From: Lagierella sp.
GTDB lineage: Bacteria > Bacillota > Clostridia > Tissierellales > Peptoniphilaceae
DNA: 56,075 bases
NCBI RefSeq assembly: GCF_029983815.1
Contig: NZ_JASBYU010000011.1
Span: 1-56,075, forward strand
Direction of reading: 5' to 3'
Both the position numbers and the translations under genes were made by a program. Below, in pieces: positions 49,921-56,075 of this stretch. The first letter of the stretch is position 1. Every line of letters starts with the position of its first letter. Under the pieces are notes generated by a model. It was not told the origin of the DNA. It saw only the letters and a program-made list of their open reading frames with translations, and did not search any database.

Positions 49921-50629
49921 GACATTTGAACAGGAATTTAACCTATATGGTTTTGATAAAAAATCAGGAAAAATAGATTTGACTAAAATCTTTGATATAA
50001 TTTGTGAAACTGCAGTAAGTCATTCCCATAGGGACGATACTGACTTTTTTGACGATATTTTTTGGGTGGTCTATAGATGGGACATGTCTATATTAAAAGA
50101 GCTTAAAATTAGGACAAAGGTTAGGGTAAGGACTGAAATTGTAGGAGTAAGAAAGTTTTTTGCCCTAAGGGACTTTACGGTCTATGACGAAGAGGGACAG
50201 GAGTGTATAAAAGTTAAATCCGAATGGATTCTTCTTTCCAAATCGAGACGTAGTCCTGTAAGGATACCTAAATCCTATATCGAGGGCTATGATATAAAAG
50301 AGGTTAAAAATCTTTTAGTGGATTTGAAAATTCCAGAAGACTTAAAGTTTACCTATAATTTTAAAAGACCTATGGGTCAACTTGATATTGATGTAAATAA
50401 TCATGTTAACAATGTGGTATACACTGAACTGATGTTAAACACCTTAGATCCTGATATTAAAGTTAAAGAGATTTCCATAATTTACAAGAAGGAAAGTTTT
50501 TCTAAACAAGTTCTCAATGCAAAGAGGACAGATATAGTGGAAGTTGACAAGGGAAAGTACATTTATATTTGTATATATGATGAGAAAGAAAATTTAAAAA
50601 CAGTAGGAAGAGTAATTGTAGGAGAATAA
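49913..50629 (+). CDS. Acyl-ACP thioesterase
   Basis: A 238-residue protein of the FatA/FatB-like family with two hot-dog domains. The C-terminal domain has GQLDIDVNNHVNNVVYTE, the conserved Asn-His segment of the catalytic site. It would release free fatty acids from acyl carrier protein, for membrane adaptation or exogenous-acid balance. It overlaps the end of herA by eight bases, although no functional link is apparent. The next start follows one base after its stop. Confidence 0.85.
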   Translation: MNKTFEQEFNLYGFDKKSGKIDLTKIFDIICETAVSHSHRDDTDFFDDIFWVVYRWDMSILKELKIRTKVRVRTEIVGVRKFFALRDFTVYDEEGQECIKVKSEWILLSKSRRSPVRIPKSYIEGYDIKEVKNLLVDLKIPEDLKFTYNFKRPMGQLDIDVNNHVNNVVYTELMLNTLDPDIKVKEISIIYKKESFSKQVLNAKRTDIVEVDKGKYIYICIYDEKENLKTVGRVIVGE

Positions 50630-50630
50630 T

Positions 50631-52937
50631 ATGAAGAAAAAAATTTCGTTTTTGATGGCATTTGTTTTGTTTTTTGGAATGATTATCCCGACTAAAACCT
50701 TGGGAAATCAAGGAGTTATTACTGATGAGTTACTTCAGAAACTGGATACTGAAAAAGTTGTGGATGTCTTGATTACTTTTAAGGATGAAAAGAATACACA
50801 AACCTCTGTTGACTTGTCTGGAAGTAAGGGATCTCAAATAAATCAAAGAAAACAATTTATTCAAGAACTTAAAGAAAATTCAAATCTTTCCCAGAAGGAG
50901 ACTTTGGATATCTTAGAAAAAAATGCTGAAAAAGTAGAAGTAGTCGAGCCTTTCTACATTACAAACTCCATAAGGATAAAAGGGGATAGTGACCTGATAA
51001 AAGAAATATTATCACAGGACAATATCTTGGAAGTTGTTGAAAATGGAGAAGTTGAACTGCAAGATATAGAAAACAACTCATCTCTATCAGCAAATGATAA
51101 GGACTGGGATTTAAAGAATACCAATGTCTTGGATGTGCGAAACAAATACAAACTCTTTGGTACAGATATAGTTATAGGTTTTTTAGATAGTGGTGTTGAC
51201 TTGGAAGGCGCCGACTATAAAAATTCTGAACTTTACGAAAACTGGAGAGGGCATGTGGAAGGTGCATCAACTTCCTGGTATGATGTCTTTAAGGAGTCAG
51301 ATAAACCAACCTCTGGAGACAATGGACATGGAACAGCTGTAGTTTCCATGGCTGTAGGTAAAAATATTGGAGCAGCACCAAAGGCTACATGGATTGCCGC
51401 TAGAGCATTTAAGTCAAAGACCACTACCAATAGCAATATTCTTAAAGCGGCTCAATGGTTTCTAGCTCCAGGGGGAAGAGCCGACTTAGCGCCAAATATA
51501 ATAAACAATTCCTGGGGAAAGAACACTTTGGAAAGATGGTTTGACCCGATGATCGAAGCTTGGATAAATGCAGGTATAATTCCAGTGTTTGCTTCAGGAA
51601 ATTTAGAGAGTAATAATAGATTAGGATCTATCGACTACCCTGCATCAAATTTAAATGTCATTGCAGTGGGAGCAGTTGATAGGGATAATAAATTGGCTTA
51701 TTTTTCGAAACTAGGACCTTCACCATTGGACCCTACAAAATCCAATATCAAACCTGAGATAGTTGCTCCGGGATATAATGTATATGCTTCAGATTCGAAG
51801 AATAGTTATTCTTTATGGAAGGGAACATCATTAGCTGCGCCTAATGTTTCTGGAATTATCGCATTAATCTTACAGGGCAATAGAAATTTAAATAACGCTC
51901 AAGTAAAGAATATTTTAACCATGACGGCAAAACCTCTTACTGGACCAGGTTTTTCCGCTAGTCCTAATATGGGTTATGGATATGGCCTAGTAGATGCAGC
52001 AAAGGCTGTGGAATTAGGGCTTAATTATGATGAATATTCAAGTCTTAAGAGAATTAAGGGACAAAACAGATCTGAAACATCCTTAGAGATAAGTAATAAT
52101 TTCTACAAGACTTCAGATTATGTTTATATCACTAATCAAAGTTCCTTTGCAGATGGGCTTAGTATGGGTTCTTTAACGCAGAAGGAAAATGGACCGCTAT
52201 TACTGGTTCCCAACGCTAGATTATCCCAAAACGCAAAGAGCGCTTTAAAGAGACTTCAACCAAAGAAGATAATCATCATTGGAGGACAGTCAACTATTGG
52301 GAAGGACTTAGAACAGGAATTAAAGAGCTATGCTCAGGTAGAAAGGGTTTATGGAAAGAGCAGAATTGAAACTTCATTGGAGATTGCAAGAAGAGCTGAC
52401 TTAAAGAACAAAAAAGAAGTTTTTTTAGTAAATGGATTTAACGAGGCAGACTCTATAAATATCGTGTCCGTATCTGCAAGGGATGGAATTCCGGTGTTGT
52501 TTTCAACTAAGGATAAAATTAATAACTCTATGATAAACTTTCTAAAGGCCTACAAAATTGAAAAAGTGACCATAGTAGGTGGGGATTCTACAGTGTCCAA
52601 ATCCGTTGAGAATCAACTAACTGCTGCAGGAATAGACAGTATTTCTAGAATTAGTGGCAAGGACAGGTTTTTGACTGGGGCAAAGGTAAATCAAAAATAC
52701 TATACCAACTATAGTCCAATGTTTTTTGCAAATGGATATAACGTAGCTGATGCACTGTCTATAGGGCCAGTAGTTGGGAAATTGAAAGCTCCACTACAGA
52801 TAATACCTCAAGATTATTTGACTGTGGAATTAGAAGATTTTTATAAGAACAAGGATATATCAGATTTTTATGTACTTGGTGGCAGTAGTTCAATTACCGC
52901 TAGAAATATGTACAATCTGTATAAGTTGACAAATTAA
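50631..52937 (+). CDS. Secreted subtilisin-like protease with CWB2 wall-binding repeats
   Basis: A 768-residue S8 serine protease. A signal peptide (1-25) is followed by an inhibitor-I9-like prodomain (about 30-145). The catalytic triad is Asp186 (FLDSGVD), His233 (NGHGTAV) and Ser400 (GTSLAAPN), with oxyanion Asn324. From about 474 to the end are three cell-wall-binding type 2 repeats (for example VYITNQSSFADGLSMGSL, IIIIGGQSTIG, VTIVGGDSTVS), which bind the secondary wall polymer in C. difficile-type surface proteins. It is expected to act at the cell surface. Its position behind nurA-herA is odd for a surface protein. Confidence 0.9.
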   Translation: MKKKISFLMAFVLFFGMIIPTKTLGNQGVITDELLQKLDTEKVVDVLITFKDEKNTQTSVDLSGSKGSQINQRKQFIQELKENSNLSQKETLDILEKNAEKVEVVEPFYITNSIRIKGDSDLIKEILSQDNILEVVENGEVELQDIENNSSLSANDKDWDLKNTNVLDVRNKYKLFGTDIVIGFLDSGVDLEGADYKNSELYENWRGHVEGASTSWYDVFKESDKPTSGDNGHGTAVVSMAVGKNIGAAPKATWIAARAFKSKTTTNSNILKAAQWFLAPGGRADLAPNIINNSWGKNTLERWFDPMIEAWINAGIIPVFASGNLESNNRLGSIDYPASNLNVIAVGAVDRDNKLAYFSKLGPSPLDPTKSNIKPEIVAPGYNVYASDSKNSYSLWKGTSLAAPNVSGIIALILQGNRNLNNAQVKNILTMTAKPLTGPGFSASPNMGYGYGLVDAAKAVELGLNYDEYSSLKRIKGQNRSETSLEISNNFYKTSDYVYITNQSSFADGLSMGSLTQKENGPLLLVPNARLSQNAKSALKRLQPKKIIIIGGQSTIGKDLEQELKSYAQVERVYGKSRIETSLEIARRADLKNKKEVFLVNGFNEADSINIVSVSARDGIPVLFSTKDKINNSMINFLKAYKIEKVTIVGGDSTVSKSVENQLTAAGIDSISRISGKDRFLTGAKVNQKYYTNYSPMFFANGYNVADALSIGPVVGKLKAPLQIIPQDYLTVELEDFYKNKDISDFYVLGGSSSITARNMYNLYKLTN

Positions 52938-52946
52938 GAGGGTAAA

Positions 52947-53726
52947 ATGACTAGGGAAATTTTAGGAGAAGAACAGTTTCATATAAAGCTTAGAAAAGGA
53001 GATATCGGAGAGTATGTCTTACTTCCAGGAGATCCAAAGAGGTCTAAACTTATAGCACAGTACTTTGAAAATCCAGTTTTAGTAGCAGATAATAGAGAAT
53101 ACTGCATTTACAATGGATTTTTAGATGGCGTAAAGGTTACCGTCTGTTCCACGGGTATAGGCGGACCTTCTACTGCAATTGCCGTTGAAGAACTTGTCAA
53201 TATTGGGGCAAAGACCCTGATTAGAGTTGGCACCTGCGGTGGAATGGACCTGGATGTAAAGTCTGGGGATGTGGTAATTGCAACAGGGGCCATTAGGATG
53301 GATGGAACCTCCAGGGAGTATGCTCCGATAGAATATCCTGCAGTATCGGATTTTGATATTTGTGATTCTTTAGTTAGAGCTAGTAAGCTTTTAGATTTTT
53401 CCTATCATGTGGGAGTGGTTCAAAGTAAGGACTCCTTTTATGGACAGCACAGTCCTGAGACCAAGCCGGTTTCTAGTGAATTGGAAAATAAATGGAAGGC
53501 TTGGTTAAGGCTAGGTTGTCTTGCTTCTGAAATGGAATCTTCAACCCTTTTTATTGTTTCATCCTATAGGAAAGTTAAAGCTGGTGGTGTATTTGTCTGT
53601 ATAAATAATCAGGAAAGACAGAAACAGGGCCTTGAAAACAGCTTATACGAGGATGTTGACAGAGCGATTAAGGTTGGAATTGAGGCTATAAAGATTCAGA
53701 TAGAGAAGGATAAGAAGTGTGATTAG
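52947..53726 (+). CDS. udp: Uridine phosphorylase (nucleoside phosphorylase family)
   Basis: A 259-residue NP-I family phosphorylase. YVLLPGDPKRSKLIAQ, STGIGGPSTAIAVEELVNIGA and IRVGTCGG form the phosphate and ribose sites, and ASEMESSTLF the catalytic ribose-binding Glu region. Similarity is highest, by pattern, to uridine phosphorylase. It cleaves uridine to uracil and ribose 1-phosphate. It lies nine bases after the protease gene and ends the unit with a terminator overlapping its stop. Confidence 0.86.
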   Translation: MTREILGEEQFHIKLRKGDIGEYVLLPGDPKRSKLIAQYFENPVLVADNREYCIYNGFLDGVKVTVCSTGIGGPSTAIAVEELVNIGAKTLIRVGTCGGMDLDVKSGDVVIATGAIRMDGTSREYAPIEYPAVSDFDICDSLVRASKLLDFSYHVGVVQSKDSFYGQHSPETKPVSSELENKWKAWLRLGCLASEMESSTLFIVSSYRKVKAGGVFVCINNQERQKQGLENSLYEDVDRAIKVGIEAIKIQIEKDKKCD

Positions 53727-53740
53727 TTGTCACACTTTTT
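53715..53740 (+). terminator. Terminator after udp
   Basis: AAGTGTGA (53715-53722) pairs perfectly with TCACACTT (53730-53737), ending in TTTTT. The stem includes the last codons and overlaps the udp stop. Confidence 0.88.
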
Positions 53741-53763
53741 ATAATTGTAAGAAATTTGTAATT

Positions 53764-53792
53764 TTTACAAAGGAAATTTATGATAAGATAAT
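53764..53792 (+). promoter_or_regulatory. Promoter of ctpA-polysaccharide deacetylase
   Basis: TTTACA (53764-53769) and GATAAT (53787-53792) are separated by 17 bases, directly upstream of the AGAGGTG ribosome site of ctpA, so the leader is very short. Confidence 0.6.
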
Positions 53793-53804
53793 TAGAGGTG
53801 AAAT

Positions 53805-55013
53805 ATGAAAAAAGGATTGAAATGGGTTTTAGCCACCATTTTAGTAATTGCATTGATGTTAGGATCCTTTATCATGGGGAATAGAATGGCTATATCTTCA
53901 GGAGATAAGGTGATTTTAAATAGAAATGATTATGAGGTGTTTGCAAAAGCCGAAGAGATGAAATCTGTAATTGACAGGTACTTTTTATTTGATGTGGATA
54001 AGAAAGAACTTAAAAATGGGGTTTACAAAGGACTGTTCAAAGGTTTAGACGACCCTTATTCTGAATACTTGACAAAGGAAGAGTTCGATTCTTTTATGGA
54101 GAGTACCAGTGGAGAATATAAGGGAATAGGTATTTTTATTACCGTCACCGAGGACAATTTGATAAAGGTTGTATCTCCAATTAAGGATTCTCCTGCATTT
54201 AAGGCTGGAATTAAGCCTGATGATATTATCTACTCTGTAAATGGTGAGGTTTATCCTGGAGATAGATTAAATGAAGCAACTGCAATTATGAAGGGAAAAG
54301 TAGGAGACAAGGTTAAACTTGTCATCAAAAGAAAAAAATCTGATGATAACTATGAGAATATAGATATGGAAATCACAGTGGACAATATTAATCTTGTTAC
54401 TGTGGACTCCAAAGTTCTTGAGGGATTAGGGTATATCCATATATCTCAGTTTGGAGAAAAGACCTTTGATGAATTCAAAGAAAATTATGAAGGCCTAAAG
54501 AAAAAAGACGTAAAAGGTATTATTTTGGATTTAAGGAACAACCCTGGCGGGTTAAAGGACACCTGCGTTAAGATTGCAGACTATCTTCTACCAGAAGGTC
54601 CGATTGTAAAGACGGTGGACAAAAACAAGAAAGAAGAAGTGGATATGTCCGATGCTAAGGAAGAAAACTTACCAATGGTTGTACTGATAAATGGTGGATC
54701 TGCTTCAGCTTCTGAAATATTGGCAGGGGCAATCAAGGACTATGAAAAGGCAACAATTGTTGGAACGAATAGCTTTGGAAAGGGAATTGTTCAAACCATT
54801 GCTCCAGCAAAGAACTTTGGAGTCGATGATGACGGTGCTATTAAACTTACAATTCAGGAATATTTTACTCCTAAGGATAAGAAGATTCATAAAATAGGGG
54901 TTAAGCCAGATGTACAGGTTGAACTTTCAGAGGATATAATCAATTTTGGTCCGGAATTTTTAGATACGGATAGTCAATTAAAGGAGGCTATCAAGATTTT
55001 AGAGAAAAAGTAA
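53805..55013 (+). CDS. ctpA: C-terminal processing peptidase (S41 family)
   Basis: A 402-residue membrane-anchored protease acting outside the cell. A span at about 8-25 is followed by a PDZ domain (about 105-190, IGIFITVTEDNLIKVVSPI and GIKPDDIIYSVNG). The S41 core contains catalytic Ser301 in GSASASEI and Lys326 in FGKG, 25 residues apart as in CtpA. It degrades or matures periplasm-side proteins, often linked to cell-wall turnover. It precedes a deacetylase by 14 bases. Confidence 0.93.
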   Translation: MKKGLKWVLATILVIALMLGSFIMGNRMAISSGDKVILNRNDYEVFAKAEEMKSVIDRYFLFDVDKKELKNGVYKGLFKGLDDPYSEYLTKEEFDSFMESTSGEYKGIGIFITVTEDNLIKVVSPIKDSPAFKAGIKPDDIIYSVNGEVYPGDRLNEATAIMKGKVGDKVKLVIKRKKSDDNYENIDMEITVDNINLVTVDSKVLEGLGYIHISQFGEKTFDEFKENYEGLKKKDVKGIILDLRNNPGGLKDTCVKIADYLLPEGPIVKTVDKNKKEEVDMSDAKEENLPMVVLINGGSASASEILAGAIKDYEKATIVGTNSFGKGIVQTIAPAKNFGVDDDGAIKLTIQEYFTPKDKKIHKIGVKPDVQVELSEDIINFGPEFLDTDSQLKEAIKILEKK

Positions 55014-55027
55014 TAGGAGTTGATTAG

Positions 55028-55924
55028 GTGAACAAAATAAAAGGGCTTCTTTTAAGTTTATCACTACTTTTATTAGCTTTGGTTGTGGGAATTTTTATAA
55101 GGGAACAAAAGGCATATTCTGCCATCACTTCCGAGATAAAGGACTCTCAAATCGAGGATAAAAAAGAAGCAAAGAATAAAGAAAATAATAAAAAGGAAAC
55201 AAATCCAACAGAAGTTACCGATACAGCAAGCGATAAGTTTAAAGAAGAAACATTCGATGCAGGGGAAGTAAGAGCAATAACCAAGGGAGAAAAAGAATAT
55301 ACTGGAGAAAAGGTGGTTTTTTTAACCTTTGACGACGGTCCAGATGGTAGTTCTTCTCCAAGGATATTGGATATACTGGATTCCAATAACGTACCTGCCA
55401 CATTCTTTTTGCAAGGACAGTATATCAATGAAGACACAAAGGATATTTTTAAAAGGATGTATGATGAGGGTCATTGTGTAGCTGCCCATAGTTTTGGACA
55501 TGATTATGGATATCTTTATCCAGGAAGAGTTGGAAATGCTGCTAATATAATTTCTGATTTCAATAAGATTCAAGAAAGGGCTAAAGAATATTTGGGTAAG
55601 GACTTTTCTTTTAAAACCTGGAGATATCCAGGAGGACATATGTCCTGGCAAAATCTTGAATCAGCTGATGAACAACTTAAAGCTCAAGGTGTAGAGTGGA
55701 TAGACTGGAACAATATGACTGGAGATGCAGAACCGGCGTCTAGAAGGCCTACTACGGCACAAGGCATGGTAAATATGGTAAAACAACTTACGGAAGGTTC
55801 CTCTTCAAATATGCAAGTTATATTGATGCATGACAATAGATCAAAGGAACTTACTATTCAAGCATTACCTGAAATCATAGCATATTATAAGGACTTGGGA
55901 TATAAGTTTGGAAAATTTAAATAG
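55028..55924 (+). CDS. Membrane-anchored polysaccharide deacetylase
   Basis: A 298-residue NodB-domain protein. Residues 5-24 form a membrane anchor, followed by a Lys/Glu/Asn-rich linker to about 90. The catalytic domain shows TFDDGP (100-105), His154 and His158 in AHSFGHDYG, RYPGG (199-203), and His268 in ILMHD. It should deacetylate peptidoglycan N-acetylglucosamine or another wall polymer. GTG start with AGGAG upstream. Operon with ctpA suggests a cell-envelope maintenance unit. Confidence 0.9.
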   Translation: MNKIKGLLLSLSLLLLALVVGIFIREQKAYSAITSEIKDSQIEDKKEAKNKENNKKETNPTEVTDTASDKFKEETFDAGEVRAITKGEKEYTGEKVVFLTFDDGPDGSSSPRILDILDSNNVPATFFLQGQYINEDTKDIFKRMYDEGHCVAAHSFGHDYGYLYPGRVGNAANIISDFNKIQERAKEYLGKDFSFKTWRYPGGHMSWQNLESADEQLKAQGVEWIDWNNMTGDAEPASRRPTTAQGMVNMVKQLTEGSSSNMQVILMHDNRSKELTIQALPEIIAYYKDLGYKFGKFK

Positions 55925-55965
55925 ATAAAAAGTGATTTTCTTAAAGGAAAACTTCGATACAACAG

Positions 55966-55991
55966 GCACTCAACAATTTGGGTGCTTTTTT
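55966..55991 (+). terminator. Terminator after the deacetylase gene
   Basis: GCACTCAA (55966-55973) pairs with TTGGGTGC (55978-55985) with one G-T pair, followed by a T-run. Confidence 0.8.
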
Positions 55992-56044
55992 GTTTTTTTG
56001 ATTGGTAGAAATGGACTGTTATACTAGAATCCGATTAAAATAAG

Positions 56045-56074
56045 ATGAAATCTCCGATCATTTTTTGGTATAAT
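56045..56074 (+). promoter_or_regulatory. Possible promoter at the window edge
   Basis: TATAAT (56069-56074) with a weak -35 ATGAAA (56045-56050) at 18-base spacing. The gene it would serve lies beyond the window. Confidence 0.4.
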
Positions 56075-56075
56075 A

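Noticed and set aside
52040..52920. DNA repeats in the protease gene
   Set aside because: The repetition is at protein level (CWB2 domains); nucleotide copies are too divergent to be called DNA repeats.
1..56075. CRISPR arrays, IS elements, tRNA or rRNA genes
   Set aside because: No regularly spaced direct repeats, transposase motifs, cloverleaf-like sequences or rRNA segments were recognised on either strand.

Overview
The window looks like a chromosomal segment of a low-GC, Gram-positive anaerobe of the Clostridia/Tissierellia type (Peptoniphilaceae-like). This rests on strongly AT-rich intergenic DNA, canonical AGGAGG ribosome sites, frequent TTG/GTG starts, a tyrosyl T-box, a clostridial 2[4Fe-4S] ferredoxin, CWB2 surface anchoring, and the orders ylxM-ffh-rpsP-khpA-rimM-trmD-rplS and tmk-darA-holB-ricT. 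I see no tRNA, rRNA, insertion sequence, prophage or CRISPR array. This is mainly housekeeping chromosome with a few accessory clusters. The genus assignment is inference.

Layout. 1-7.9 kb: a DUF2007-like gene, then a maltodextrin operon (binding lipoprotein, small membrane protein, MalF with a 240-residue N-terminal extension, MalG, MalK-type ATPase, MalQ) behind a consensus promoter with two LacI-type operators. 8-12.6 kb: ClC antiporter (minus), zinc-ribbon protein plus D-serine dehydratase, and a MATE transporter behind an attenuator-like leader that may be a guanidine-IV riboswitch. 12.7-15.4 kb (minus): tyrS with its T-box, and a PatB/MalY-type lyase. 15.5-21.6 kb: a complete overlapping shikimate operon (DAHP synthase, aroB, aroA, aroC, a fused aroE-aroK, aroQ) making chorismate. 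21.7-24 kb (minus): a lipoprotein, and a glycolipid glycosyltransferase with a membrane zinc-ribbon protein. 24.1-25.1 kb: rplM-rpsI behind a highly structured leader. 25.4-27.6 kb: a divergent gpsA and a D-aspartate-ligase-like ATP-grasp gene. 27.6-31.2 kb (minus): a short secreted protein with a duplicated ABC-2 permease and its ATPase.

31.4-41.2 kb is the information-processing core: the SRP and ribosome maturation operon, rbgA-rnhB-yraN-mogA, efp with an acidic CD1247-like partner, then rpmG-secE-nusG-rplK-rplA with two sites that resemble the 23S rRNA L1-binding region. 41.4-44.5 kb: tmk, two tandem PII-like c-di-AMP receptor genes, holB, ricT, and ferredoxin. 44.6-56 kb: pyridoxal-kinase-like gene, then trmN6-rsmI-nurA-herA-acyl-ACP thioesterase-subtilase-uridine phosphorylase packed as one transcription unit, then ctpA and a polysaccharide deacetylase.

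Most interesting: the rplM leader with four alternately pairing segments; the paired L1-site mimics; the MATE leader; the NurA-HerA pair embedded in an RNA-methylation operon; the duplicated DarA genes; the secreted peptide/ABC cluster; and the extended MalF. No large undescribed multi-gene system is evident; the best novelty candidates are these RNA elements and small accessory gene sets.
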